From positions 2,108,001-2,172,000 of the forward strand of contig JANQAC010000001.1 of the NCBI GenBank assembly GCA_024707255.1: DNA of 64,000 bases, given 5' to 3'. Shown piece by piece: positions 17,600-27,815 of the stretch. The notes below the pieces were generated by a model. It saw nothing but the letters and a program-made list of their open reading frames with translations, was not told the DNA's origin and ran no database searches. Numbering within the stretch: the first letter of the stretch is position 1; every line of letters begins with the position of its first letter. This DNA comes from Asticcacaulis sp. GTDB lineage: Bacteria > Pseudomonadota > Alphaproteobacteria > Caulobacterales > Caulobacteraceae. A program made the position numbers and the translations under genes.

Positions 17600-18571
17600 G
17601 TGAACTCAGAAGAAAAACCTACGCGAAAAGATATCATGGACACAGCCTCGCTCTGGTTCGCGCGACTGGATTCCGAAACGGCCGATATTGATGCTTTTGA
17701 AGCCTGGCGCGACGCTGACCCGAGCCATGCGGCTGCGTTTGCCCGCATTGCCGGGGTGGGGTTTCAGTTGGATCGCCTAAAAAGGCTTCAGCCAGCGCCG
17801 GCTACCGGGGCGGCAGAAAAGCCTGTTAATCGTCGCAACCTTCTTATGATCGCAGGCGGCGGGCTTGTTTTGGCAGCGGCCGGCGCAACAGCCGTTTCTG
17901 TGGCGACGGCACGGGCGAGTGCATCCACTGCGATTGGCGCAAGCCAGACCATAACTTTGCCGGATGGTGGTCAGATCAGCCTGAATACGGACTCGAAGGC
18001 CTCATGGAAGTTCGATACCGATCGGCGCCGCATCTGGCTGGAGCGCGGCGAAATAGCCCTGCTAGTGCCGCACGATCCCCGGCCTTGTTTTTTGTACGGT
18101 GGTGATAGCGAAGTCAGAGTAGGGGAGGGGGACTTGAACGTGCGCCTGCGTGGTCAGGCACTTGACCTCACAGTAGTCAAAGGCGCCTGCAATGTTTCTG
18201 CGTCAGCTCGCAATAATGCTTCCGGAGATGCGAGTGCGAAGGCGCCGTTGACGGTGAAAGCCGGGGAGGCCGTTCTCGCACAGACCTCGGACCTTCACGT
18301 TCGGTCACTGGATGCTCAGGATCTGCAATTCATCTCCGGCTGGCGAAGCGGAGAGCTTGTATTTAGCGGGCAGACCCTTGGCGTCGCCGTCGCTGAATAT
18401 AACCGCTACCTGCCCCGGAAAATGGTGATCCTCGATGCAGGGCTGGAAAATATCCGGCTCGGTGGGCGGTTCACGACGCATGATCCGGCGGACTTTTTGG
18501 CGTCGCTGCAATCCGGCTTCGGCATTCATGTAACGAGGGATGCGTCTGGCGCTGTTTTGCTATCCCGGTAG
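17600..18571 (+). CDS. FecR-family anti-sigma / signal-transducing protein
   Basis: 323 residues from GTG 17600; an in-frame ATG at 17636 is the alternative. The N-terminal DUF4880-like domain has ASLWFARLDSETADIDAFEAW and DPSHAAAFARI. A membrane segment lies at about residues 80-105 (LLMIAGGGLVLAAAGATAV). The periplasmic FecR domain has ITLPDGGQISLNTDSKASWKF and GELVFSGQTLGVAVAEYNRY, then a secretin-like end with GGRFTTHDPADFLASL. It should hold the upstream sigma inactive until the TonB receptor binds its ligand, presumably a lasso peptide or a metal chelate. Confidence 0.9.
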   Translation: MNSEEKPTRKDIMDTASLWFARLDSETADIDAFEAWRDADPSHAAAFARIAGVGFQLDRLKRLQPAPATGAAEKPVNRRNLLMIAGGGLVLAAAGATAVSVATARASASTAIGASQTITLPDGGQISLNTDSKASWKFDTDRRRIWLERGEIALLVPHDPRPCFLYGGDSEVRVGEGDLNVRLRGQALDLTVVKGACNVSASARNNASGDASAKAPLTVKAGEAVLAQTSDLHVRSLDAQDLQFISGWRSGELVFSGQTLGVAVAEYNRYLPRKMVILDAGLENIRLGGRFTTHDPADFLASLQSGFGIHVTRDASGAVLLSR

Positions 18572-18611
18572 AGGCAGATTATAAACGTGACTGAACTTGA
18601 CAGCGATCATG

Positions 18612-19112
18612 TCACCCACGCGATTTAATCTTTTCTATTACCAATCGGTGCCGCTTTATCGGGTCGAACTCTTTGACCTGAACCTCGAAAAGTTTGTACA
18701 TCAGTTCTTCGGGCTCATCGTCTTTCGCCTCTTTTTGCATATCGTTCATAAGTTCTACCAGTAACTCTAGTGCTTCATCATTGCATTTGAAGCACTCGGT
18801 GAGACCAGAAAAAGGTTTCTTCGGGATGTGGCGATTCGATGTCACGGTGGTTAGGAGTTCCTGCTCGCGAGAGAGAGCCTCGCCATCGAACTTAAATTCC
18901 ACCGTATGTATTTTTTCAAACTGGTATGGATGATCGGAAATGTGAGTGTCCCCTTTCAACAACTTTTTGACCTTGACCTCAAGCGAGAGGTCACTGTCGA
19001 TGACTTTTTGGGCGCCAAATTTGAATCGTTTGTCCGGATCCTTTGAAACCCCTAGTTTATAGAAGGTTTCCAACGTATTCGAATCCCACATCCTAAAAAG
19101 ATAAAGGTGCAT
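18612..19112 (-). CDS. GIY-YIG-like (T5orf172/MUG113-type) small protein
   Basis: 166 residues from ATG 19112, which is preceded by GAGGGG. The N-terminus HLYLFRMWD...FYKLGVSKDPDKRFKFG matches the T5orf172-type GIY-YIG pattern, where Tyr-Lys-x-Gly and a following Arg recur. The rest is acidic and helical with no catalytic Glu that I can place with confidence. It lies on the opposite strand between fecR and the TonB receptor gene, a place where lasso regulons usually have none, and its composition is A+T-richer. It is probably an inserted gene of phage or mobile origin; function unknown. Confidence 0.6.
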   Translation of the reverse strand: MHLYLFRMWDSNTLETFYKLGVSKDPDKRFKFGAQKVIDSDLSLEVKVKKLLKGDTHISDHPYQFEKIHTVEFKFDGEALSREQELLTTVTSNRHIPKKPFSGLTECFKCNDEALELLVELMNDMQKEAKDDEPEELMYKLFEVQVKEFDPIKRHRLVIEKIKSRG

Positions 19113-19304
19113 TAGCCCCTCGTGTCGCATTTGGCCGAACTCAATTGCAAGGCCGCTATCAGCGTTTACTTAATGTCCGCAAGAGCTTTTGGTAAACGGG
19201 ACGGTGCTAACTTTATAGCACTTAACGACTTTCAGAGAATTAAAGCCAAAATGAAAATTGCCGGACTGGCGGTTTTTGAGACAGCTCGTGTCTTCCCCTT
19301 GAAC

Positions 19305-19318
19305 GTCACACAAGTGAC
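19305..19318. promoter_or_regulatory. Inverted repeat upstream of the TonB receptor
   Basis: GTCAC-ACAA-GTGAC ends 20 bases before the receptor start and overlaps a GAAC that could be an ECF -35 element. It may be an operator or an mRNA hairpin controlling receptor translation. Confidence 0.35.
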
Positions 19319-19338
19319 ATACAACAAAGGGGACTGGT

Positions 19339-21889
19339 ATGGGATTTACATTTTCTCGCAAACAATGGCTGCGCAATAGTTCGCTGGTAGCTATCGCTGC
19401 TACGGTTGGCTTGCTGGCCGCACCAATGGCTCAGGCAGAGGCTGGTCGCTTCCAGTTCAATATTCCCGCCGAAAATACCGCGAAGGCGCTAAACGATTTT
19501 GCGCAACAAGCCGGCGTTCAGTTGCTATTTCCCTATGATGCTGCCGCCGCGTTTTCGGCGCCGGCGCTGAAAGGATCGCTCTCACGCGAAGAGGCTCTGG
19601 CCCGCCTGCTGGAAAATACAAATCTCGAAATCGCGAGCACCACAGAGACGACCATTACCTTGCGGGTGGCTGTCAAAAAAGCGCAGGGCGCCGCTGCGGA
19701 CGAGGTAACAGAAGTCATCGTCACTGGCACGCATATCCGCGGGGGCAATCCGACATCTCCCGTCCATACCATCACCAGGACCGACATAGATCAATCCGGA
19801 TACTCGCAGATAGGCGATGTGATGCGATCGCTGCCAGAGAACTTCTCCGGTGGCCAGAATCCCGGCGTGGCCGCCGGCGCGCCGTCTATTTCCAATGTCG
19901 GTAACTCCAACGTCTCCAACGCATCGACGGTAAATCTGCGTGGTCTGGGTTCGGATGCGACGCTCGTCCTCCTGAACGGACACCGCCTCTCCGCCGACAG
20001 TTTTTTTCAGGGGTCGGATATTTCAGGCATCCCGTTGGGCGCTGTCCAGCGCATCGAAGTCCTGACTGACGGGGCCTCCGCTCTGTATGGCTCCGACGCT
20101 GTTGCCGGCGTCGTAAACTTTATTCTGCGTCGGAATTTCAATGGAGGAGAACTGAGCGCTCGCATTGGCGACACAAGCGAGGGCGGCGGACAGGAACAGA
20201 CCTACAGCCTTCTTCAGGGCGTCTCGGGAGGCGGCTGGTATGCGCTTCTGAACGCAGAATATTCGAAGCAGGACGCGATAACGTGGGGTGATCGGGAGTT
20301 TACGCAAAGCGCCACGCCAGACAATACGCTCTTGCAGCCACAGGACCGCTCATCGGTCTTTCTGAGTGCGGGCCGGGATTTCTCGGACCGGGTAAGCTTA
20401 TCTTTCGATGGCCTGTATAGCGAGCGGGACACCACGCGCTCAAACCAGAGCAGCCCTTCACAACCACGATATTTTACCAATACGATCACGCCAGCCTACA
20501 GCGCAGCGTCCACCCTGACTATTGCTATGCCGGCAGGCTGGAAGATGCGTGTCACGGGTGTCGCCTCCGGGAGCCGCAACGATACCCGCTTCGACGCGCC
20601 CTCCCTGTCATATTCCAGCCAAAGCCGGACCGAAAATCACGTAGAGTATCTTGAGGCCTCTGCTGACGGCACACTTGCACACTTGCCCGCCGGCGACATC
20701 AGAATGGCGATCGGCGCAGGCACCCGAAAGGAAGGATACAGAACGAGCAGCACGGACGTGTCCCGGACCGTGAACTATCTGTTCGGTGAGATACTGGCGC
20801 CACTCGTGGCACCTTCATCTGATCGTACCGGACTGCACGAACTGGAACTGAGCCTGTCGGCCCGGGCAGAACAGTACAGCGATTTCGGCAACAGCACCAA
20901 TCCCCGCATTGGATTGAGGTATGTCCCGTTCAGTGATCTGACCATGCGTGCGACATGGGGAAAATCACTGAAAGCGCCGTCTTTCGACCAGATGTATTCG
21001 CAGTCCGTCCTGTACCTATTCGACGCGGCTGATCTGGGATATGCGGGCTCGGGGCAGGCCTTGCTGACCTATGGCGGAAATCCCAGACTACGGCCTGAAA
21101 CATCCACCTCCTGGACGATTGGCGGTGAATACAACCCTCTGAAAATGCGGTCGTTGCGCCTTTCCGCCACGTGGTTTGATATCGACTATCGAAACCGTAT
21201 CGTTCAGCCGATCAGCTCGCTTGTCACAGGCCTGAGCGATCCGATTTATGTCCCCTTTGTAGATCCCAACCCTTCCGCATCCTTGCAGGCCCAGTTGCTG
21301 GCCGACGCTAACGATTTCGCTAATTTTTTCGACCGGTGCCTACGACCCGGCAAGTGTCGTAGCCGTCCTGCGGGATCAGTATGCCAATGCGACCGCGCAG
21401 ACCGTTAAAGGCCTGGACATTGGCTACAGGCAGTCATTCGGGATGTCTTCCGGGGACCTCAGTACCTTTGCCAATGCGACGTGGCTGACACTTAAACAGC
21501 AGACGATATCGACAGTACCCAGTGTAAGGCTGTCTGGGACGATCTATAACGTTCCGAAATTCAAGGCACGCGCCGGACTGAGCTGGCAGCATCAGGGCTT
21601 CACAGCGACGGGCATTGCAAATTTCATATCGGCCGAGACAGACACGGGCGTTGTTCCTAACGCCGACGTCGCCTCCTGGACAACCGTCGATGCCACGGTG
21701 TCGTATCGTTTTCTCGGTCAGACCGATTTCCGGCGAGGTACTCGCATCACCCTGTCGGCCTCAAATCTGTTCGACAAGGACCCGCCGCGCACGACCTCCG
21801 GGACGCCCGGTCTCGATCCGCATTTCGACAGCACCAACGCTTCTGTCATCGGCCGTTTTGTCAGCCTGACACTCGCAAAGGCATGGTGA
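19339..21889 (+). CDS. TonB-dependent receptor with STN domain (frameshifted)
   Basis: A signal peptide (about 1-32) is followed by an STN domain (FNIPAENTAKALNDFAQQAG...LLENTNLEI), which contacts FecR. The plug begins EVIVTGTHIRGGNP and includes VNLRGLGSDATLVLLNGHRL and LTDGASALYGSDAVAGVVN. The barrel runs to a C-terminal ...SLTLAKAW ending in aromatic Trp. The frame from 19339 stops at 21408, and the frame one base on continues as TGAYDPASVVAVLRDQY to 21889. Dropping one T from the T6 run at 21324-21329 restores about 849 residues. The receptor presumably imports the lasso peptide for cleavage by the next gene's product. The barrel is otherwise intact, so sequence error is more likely than decay. 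Confidence 0.85.
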
Positions 21890-21892
21890 CGG

Positions 21893-24015
21893 ATGAAGCG
21901 CAAATGGCTTTTATCGGGCGGCCTCGCATTCTGGGCTTTGCCGGGTGCAGGCTTTGCCGGAGCGTGCGTCGATATGGTTCCGCCGCCCACTCTGACATCG
22001 CAAATGCGCGAACTTACGGCTGCCGATCTGGTGCGCCTTCGTGATATAGGTCCCGTCAGCAATGCGGACGTTCGCGCCCCTTTTCTCGAATTGTCACCTG
22101 ACGGCTCGCAGGTGGCTTTCCAGATGCGCCGGGCTGACCCGGTTACAAACAGCTACTGCCTCGGCATGTTTGTCATGCGTCTGGAGAGCAATCAGGCGCC
22201 GATACCGGTGGATATGGGAGGCGAATTCATCGTCGCTACATTCCCGTCATGGGGCTTCGCAATCGGCACGCCGCCGGGGACGCCGGCCACCATCACTCCG
22301 AAATGGTCTCCCGACGGGCGTTCTATTGCCTTTCTCCGGCGCGATAAGGGCGTCACTCAGGCGTGGACGGCCCGCGCTGACGGCACCGGCTCCGCTCAGG
22401 CGACCCATTTTGATTTCAACGTCGAGAATGTTGGCTGGGCATCTGACGGTCACACACTCGTTGTATCCGGGAGGCCAAGCCTGAACAGCGCCTACGACGC
22501 AATCGAAGACGAGGGGAAAGGGGGGCTTCCTGTATGATGACCGGTATATTCCCGTCACCGGCAGTCGCCCCGTGCCACGCGAACCCGTGCCGACCGATTA
22601 CTACGCGGTCGAACTGGCAACCGGCAAACTAACCTCCGCGTCCGAGGTCCAGCGCGCCTTGCTCACGCCGAAAATCAATGACCGACCCCGTGAAGCGATC
22701 CTGTTTGCTCGTGCGTCGAATGGCGGAACGGCCTGGACATCGTCCTCCGATGCCTCAAATGTCAACGCAAAGACCCGTTTGCAGGTTTCAAAGCCTGGCG
22801 GGCCTGTCTTCACCTGCACCTTTGAAGCATGCATGGATGCGATCGACTTATGGTGGACAGGCGATGATCGCTCTGTTGTCTTCATGCGGCATGAAGGGTG
22901 GGGTGGAAGCCAGACGGCTTTATACCGATGGCAGCCCGGCCGCACGGCGCCGGTTCGTATCCTCCTGACAGAGAACGTTCTTCTCGGCTGCCGGATGGGA
23001 CAAAAGGAACTGATCTGCGGGGAGGAGAAATCTCTCCAGCCCCGGCGGCTGGTATCGGTCGATCCGGAGACCGGCGCCGTAGCCCCCCCTCTTTGATCCC
23101 AATCCGGAATTTGCCGCCCTGCACTTCGGAGAGGTAAGACGTCTCAACTGGAAAAACAGCTTCGGTATCGAAACATTTGGCGATCTTGTTTTGCCGGCAG
23201 ATTATAAACCCGGCAAGAGATATCCGCTCATAGTGGTCCAGTACGAGTCACGAGGGTTCCTGCGCGGAGGCACCGGCGACGAGTTTCCGGTCCAGTATTT
23301 TGCAGCAAACGGGTTCTCAATCCTGACTGTGCAACGACCGGACGACATTGGCTCTCGTCAGAAGGCAAAATCCTGGCTCGAAGTCGAGCGTCTTAACCGG
23401 AAAGACTGGGGCGATTTTCGCAGCGTACAGTCTTCGCTGGAAACCGGTGTCGAGCTGGCGGTGAAAGCTGGCATTGCGGAACCGGGACGCATCGGCCTCA
23501 CCGGGCTGAGCAATGGCGCATCAAATGCGCAATTTGCCCTGATCAATAGCCGCGTGTTTGCAGCCGTAGCGATGAGCAACTGCTGTGAGGAACCAGCGAT
23601 AGTGACGTCTCTGGTGGGGCCTGCGTTTGCCTCAGCATTGCAAACCGCCGGCTATCCCCGACTGACAAAGGAAGCTCGGCAGTTCTGGGCACCTATGTCG
23701 ATTATCGATAATGCAGCACACATCGAGGTGCCGCTTCTGATTCAGATTCCTGACCGTGAATACCTTGGCGCCGTAGAGAGTGTTACAGCACTCAAAGAGC
23801 AGGGCCGACCTGTCGAGATGTATGTTTATCCGGACGAGTACCATATCAAGTGGCAACCTGCTCATCGTCTGGCGAGTTATGAACGCAGTCTGGACTGGTT
23901 CAGCTTCTGGCTCCGGAACGTGGAATATCCTGGCAGCGGAAAGGCGGATCAGTATCGACGTTGGAGCAAACTGCGTGACCAGAATAAGAGTTTGAGCGCT
24001 ACTCCGGGGCCGTAA
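21893..24015 (+). CDS. Lasso peptide isopeptidase, AtxE2-like (two frameshifts)
   Basis: Starts three bases after the receptor stop. A signal peptide (about 1-22) leads to a WD40/propeller-like half and a C-terminal prolyl-oligopeptidase-type alpha/beta hydrolase. Pieces are 21893..22537, 22572..23096 and 23191..24015. Removing one base from the G6 run at 22520-22525 (...GKGGFLYDDRYIP) and one from the C7 run at 23083-23089 (...VAPPLFDPNPEF) joins them into about 706 residues. The triad is visible: nucleophile in GLSNGAS, Asp in QIPDREY, His in YPDEYHIKWQPAH. AtxE-family enzymes cut the macrolactam isopeptide bond of lasso peptides after uptake. The conserved triad argues against true decay. 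Confidence 0.85.
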
Positions 24016-24034
24016 GGCTGTGCGCTCATACAGG

Positions 24035-24060
24035 CCCTGTCCTGCGTAAACTGGACAGGG
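24035..24060 (+). terminator. Hairpin downstream of the isopeptidase
   Basis: CCCTGTCC and GGACAGGG form an 8-base stem with a 10-base loop, starting 20 bases after the isopeptidase stop. There is no T-run, so termination may be weak or act only as an mRNA end. Confidence 0.5.
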
Positions 24061-24130
24061 GCAATCCATTGCGACATGGGCATTGGGGGCTCAGATTGAA
24101 GTCATTGGGCTGGCGTTCTAGCGACGGCAG

Positions 24131-24188
24131 AACCAATGGACAGTTCGGCCTCGCAAACTAGACGCTTTCGGCACCCGAAATGGACACT
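24131..24188 (+). repeat. Left terminal inverted repeat
   Basis: It begins AACCAATGGACAGT and ends CTTTCGGCACCCGAAATGG followed by ACACT. Both ends match the reverse complement of 25978-26036 almost perfectly; a 15-20 base centre is less conserved. Confidence 0.7.
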
Positions 24189-24455
24189 GACGAGGTCATT
24201 TGACCGCCGTGATTGCTAATTAAAAGAGCCGTTCTGGCCCGAAGGAGACATTTGCACCGCTGAAGAGGATGCGAAGAGCGGAAGTGGAAATTTGCTCTCT
24301 GGGGTATCCGATGGTGGCGCCGAATTATGCCGCCGATCGCTCGCAATTGGCCAAGTCTTCGGGCCTTGAGAATCATGGCGGGCACTACGGCGCGATTGGG
24401 GTTGAAATTCGCAAGCTTCCAACTGTATGGAGAGGACTGGCAGAAGGATGTCGAA

Positions 24456-25844
24456 ATGAGCCGAGTTACACGCCTGCCGATAGTTCTGGCAAAGGATGCG
24501 CACGCGAAAGCGTCGTTTGTGCACGTTCGGTCCCAAATGCCGGTAGGGCAGGGCGGCTTTCACGTTGGAGCTTTGAGTTCCCTGAAATCATTCCGGGACC
24601 TATTGAGAGGCTGTGGGCAGTTTAAGGCGGCGGACTTTCTGTACGCGTATGATTGCGGATCAATTCCGAAACGCCATGTCCTGCGAGAAATCCGCCGGCT
24701 AGAGCAGGAGGTGACCCGTCCACATCTCGATCTTTTCGGACTATCGCACTTCGACTTAGACCACATCTGTGGAACGCCCCACCTATTAGGCCCAAACGGT
24801 TCGTTCAGCGTCGATACGATTATACTGCCCTACGTCGATTATGCCGAAAGGCTGATTGCATTTGGGGCGGCGACTAGCGCCGCGGAGGAAGGGGGAAGGC
24901 GGATCGACACCTTTTTTGCGCGCATGGCCGTTGACCCTGTGGCCACCTTGGCAGAGCTCGGCGCCCGACGCATATTCCTTATAAGGGGAGAAGGTGAAGA
25001 TGGGCCTTTAGAAGGGGGCGGTGAATTTCCTGACCCACGCCCGGACCGGGATCGTGAGAGGGAACCGCGCGATTCCCGGTTTAGTGTTTCTTTGAAGTCT
25101 CGACCGGGGAAAATGATGGAAGAGACCCGGCTCGGTACCGTCGGCGCAGCCGAAGTGTCGGCAATACGAGATGCTGACATCGTGTTTAACGATCCGACAT
25201 ATTCGATTGTCTGGAAGTTGAGACCTTACGTAAAGCGCGCCGATGCGTCCGCGATCGCATTGTTTAAGTCGTTGATTGAGGTTGCTCTTGGCTGGCCAAG
25301 AGGAAGCTTCGGTAGGAAGACCGCGACGACGGCAGATCGGACCTTGATGGTAACACAAAAGCGTAAGGCGGTGGGCGATGCCTATAAGACGGCTTTTGAG
25401 GATAAGAACCTTACCTCAATGTCGTTGTACTCCGGCCCATTCGAGCCAGAGACTTTGGACGCAATTGGTCTCAATCCCAGCCTTGGTTTCCATCAACTGA
25501 CAAAAGTCGGCTGGTTGGGAACAGGTGATGCGCATTTGAAAGAAGGTGAAGATATTGATGCCTTCGAGGAATTTTACAGCGCGGACATCGATCACACGAC
25601 AACGTTCGTCTTCCCGCACCATGGATCAATAAATAATACCGACGATATGAGATTAATCAGCCATGCGGAAAACTGGGTAGCGGCTGCCGATCCGGTTCAC
25701 GACTGGGAACATCCACACTATCTTTTGCGAGTGGCCGTGGCTGATCGTGAGGCCCGATTCCGACATGTGCGATCCCCCGTCGGTACGGCGTTTCGTGAGA
25801 CTTTTATCCTGACCCATCGTAGCGAAATCGAGTTATTGCCGTAA
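24456..25844 (+). CDS. Metallo-beta-lactamase-fold hydrolase, cassette cargo
   Basis: 462 residues from ATG 24456, which has GAAGGA 8 bases upstream; the frame is open to 24327. Residues 22-70 hold strand-turn motifs of the fold (MPVGQGGFHVG, YAYDCGS). Residues 98-103 read HFDLDH, the place of the HxHxDH zinc motif with Asp for the second His. A late FPHHGSINN could supply further ligands. The middle contains a long charged insertion (about 190-250). It may be a nuclease or hydrolase of MBL type; substrate unknown. It lies between inverted repeats and is unrelated to lasso biosynthesis, so it is probably a hitchhiker. Confidence 0.6.
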   Translation: MSRVTRLPIVLAKDAHAKASFVHVRSQMPVGQGGFHVGALSSLKSFRDLLRGCGQFKAADFLYAYDCGSIPKRHVLREIRRLEQEVTRPHLDLFGLSHFDLDHICGTPHLLGPNGSFSVDTIILPYVDYAERLIAFGAATSAAEEGGRRIDTFFARMAVDPVATLAELGARRIFLIRGEGEDGPLEGGGEFPDPRPDRDREREPRDSRFSVSLKSRPGKMMEETRLGTVGAAEVSAIRDADIVFNDPTYSIVWKLRPYVKRADASAIALFKSLIEVALGWPRGSFGRKTATTADRTLMVTQKRKAVGDAYKTAFEDKNLTSMSLYSGPFEPETLDAIGLNPSLGFHQLTKVGWLGTGDAHLKEGEDIDAFEEFYSADIDHTTTFVFPHHGSINNTDDMRLISHAENWVAAADPVHDWEHPHYLLRVAVADREARFRHVRSPVGTAFRETFILTHRSEIELLP

Positions 25845-25977
25845 GAAGAGTGACGTTACCCCATTTCTTTGATTGACTAGTGGGTGGGGCCAAGCTTCAC
25901 CAATTGCCGCTTTTAGGTTTCATTCAAAAGTGACCTTGGAATGACCCTTCGGGCGCCCAGGCGATCTGCCGCGTCAT

Positions 25978-26036
25978 AGTGTCCATTTCGGGTGCCGAAA
26001 GCGTCCAGTTCGCGCCGTCAGGACTGTCCATTGGTT
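25978..26036 (-). repeat. Right terminal inverted repeat
   Basis: Reverse-complement partner of 24131-24188. It starts AGTGTCCATTTCGGGTGCCG and ends ACTGTCCATTGGTT, whose last bases overlap the stop codon of the lasso cyclase gene (TTA on + at 26035-26037). Confidence 0.7.
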
Positions 26037-27813
26037 ATGCCAACGCCAGCTTCAGCGGGTAGCCCAGTCCGGCCCAATGCCTGACCCATGCCTCCGCTTC
26101 GGCGAGGGCGGACAGGCGCACATAGTCATCGCGCTGTATCCAGCGCCGTGCGTCGAGACAATTTTCCAGCGCTTTCAGATCAAGCAGGCCACGTTGCGCA
26201 AGTACCCCTTCAAGCAATTGTTCTCGGAGCAGCGCCCGGTTGGCCTCTATGACATCGAAAGCAAAGCTGTCGGGACCTCCTTTTGAACGGCGGTTAACGA
26301 TCCGGGCCGGCAGGTCTTCACGGAAGGCCAGCCGGGCCACTGATCGGTTTTGACCACCTTCGCACCATTGCCACGTGGGAATGTGCAGGCATGCCTCGAC
26401 GATGGGCTGAGATAGGAGGGGATTTATTTGTGGCGGTGCTTCCAGTCGGGAGAAACCATCGATCGTGCCCTGAATCCGGGTGAGCATTGCGACATGGGCC
26501 GCCTTGCCCGGTAAGGCGTCAACAGGCGCATCAAGCCAGGGATGAGTGAACACTTCGGTGAAGTCTGACACCGCGGCACGGTTGATAAACCTGGTATTGG
26601 CTTCCCACCGGTATGACGAGCGCTTTGCCATCAACCGGGGAATTCCGGCTATTGCGAGTTCCCAGAAACTGCAACCGGTCAATCGGCATATGTCATCGAT
26701 CGTTGTGAAAACGCCACTTCCCAGGCCTTCCGCTCGCAACCTGTCGATAATCGGTGAGGGTGAGACCATATGGCAGAAGACATTATCGCCGCCAATGCCG
26801 CTGAAGAAAGCATCTATGCCGTGCGCGCGGGCGATAGCGAATTTGGCCTCATGTTCGCTTTGCCCGAATGCGTAAAGTAAGGGGCGGGGCAGGTGAGCGG
26901 CCGTCGAGCGCGTGATATCAATTTTACCCAGGTCGTGGTGTCGTTCGAGCAGTGTCAGGTCAAGTGCGGCCGAGAGTATTCTTGCGTACCTCCGCTCGTC
27001 GCCATCGGCTTCGTCAGTCGCCATGGTAAGACAGGTGAGATGAGCGGGCTGGCCCGTAAGGCAAGCCGCAAGTATCGACGAGTCGAGACCGCCGGATACA
27101 CCCAGGAGGATATGGCTGAAACTGCCAGCCCATGCCCGGACGGCCGTCGTTACGATCTCGTGGAGATCTGTTGCAGCCTTCTGACTGGTCGCTGTCCGGT
27201 CGTTACACACATGATCCCAGGGCGACCAGCGCTGCGTGACAACCTTTGCCGAGCCTCTGAGCGTGAGCCTGAACCCGGCCAGCAGTTCCTTTACCCCAGT
27301 CAGACCTGTTCCCGGCGATCTGAGATCGTAAGCGAGCAGGTGACGAAGCATATACGACCAGTCGATCTCCGGGACCTGAAAGCCAGCCGCAAGCATCGTT
27401 TCAACGTCCGAGAAGATCACAGTCGCAGAGGACGTCTCCAGGTAATAGCATGGCATAGCTCCTGACGGGTCACGAAGGATGTGGGTTTCGCCTTCGTCGT
27501 CCCTGACGATAGCGACATAGCCGCCCCAACACGCATCGATCAGGTGCTGCGCGCGGCTACGAACAATTTGCTGAAAGAGCTCCGGGGTGGATTCGCGTAT
27601 CCTTTCGGGCGAGGCCACACCAGAGAACAGGTCACCAATTACGGCACCACGACTGTCCGGCAGGCAAAAGCGGTGCGCAGCAAAATCCGTAAATAACGCC
27701 ATATCTGGCGTGTCGATGACGCGAAGCAGTCCGCTTTCAGCTTCAATTTCAGCGGCGGCTTTTTCTACAGCCTTCGTGCCGCTCGAAATGATGGCAAGGA
27801 ACCGGGTGGCCAT
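26035..27813 (-). CDS. Lasso peptide macrolactam synthetase (asparagine-synthase-like, C protein)
   Basis: 592 residues. It has an N-terminal glutaminase-like domain without the catalytic Cys2 (starts MATRFLAIIS) and a C-terminal synthase domain with the ATP pyrophosphatase loop LGVSGGLDSSILAACL at about 235-250. FFSGIGGDNVF and LRLSALAEAEAWVRHW are also family-typical. It adenylates the ring Asp/Glu side chain of the precursor core and closes the isopeptide bond to the core N-terminus. It lies two bases downstream of the B gene on the same strand; its stop codon touches the right inverted repeat of the MBL cassette. Intact and of normal length. Confidence 0.92.
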   Translation of the reverse strand: MATRFLAIISSGTKAVEKAAAEIEAESGLLRVIDTPDMALFTDFAAHRFCLPDSRGAVIGDLFSGVASPERIRESTPELFQQIVRSRAQHLIDACWGGYVAIVRDDEGETHILRDPSGAMPCYYLETSSATVIFSDVETMLAAGFQVPEIDWSYMLRHLLAYDLRSPGTGLTGVKELLAGFRLTLRGSAKVVTQRWSPWDHVCNDRTATSQKAATDLHEIVTTAVRAWAGSFSHILLGVSGGLDSSILAACLTGQPAHLTCLTMATDEADGDERRYARILSAALDLTLLERHHDLGKIDITRSTAAHLPRPLLYAFGQSEHEAKFAIARAHGIDAFFSGIGGDNVFCHMVSPSPIIDRLRAEGLGSGVFTTIDDICRLTGCSFWELAIAGIPRLMAKRSSYRWEANTRFINRAAVSDFTEVFTHPWLDAPVDALPGKAAHVAMLTRIQGTIDGFSRLEAPPQINPLLSQPIVEACLHIPTWQWCEGGQNRSVARLAFREDLPARIVNRRSKGGPDSFAFDVIEANRALLREQLLEGVLAQRGLLDLKALENCLDARRWIQRDDYVRLSALAEAEAWVRHWAGLGYPLKLALA

Positions 27814-27815
27814 GC

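Larger units (their letters stand above)
24131..26036. mobile_element. Inverted-repeat-bounded cassette carrying an MBL-fold gene
   Basis: Two imperfect inverted copies of a 58-59 base sequence bound a 1.9 kb unit holding a single gene. The right copy ends at the stop codon of the lasso cyclase gene and the left copy follows the isopeptidase terminator. No transposase is encoded, so it would be non-autonomous. No target duplication was identified by eye. Confidence 0.55.

Noticed and set aside
26893..27465. 190-codon plus-strand open frame
   Set aside because: Antisense to the lasso cyclase, including its SGGLDSS loop; a shadow of codon bias.
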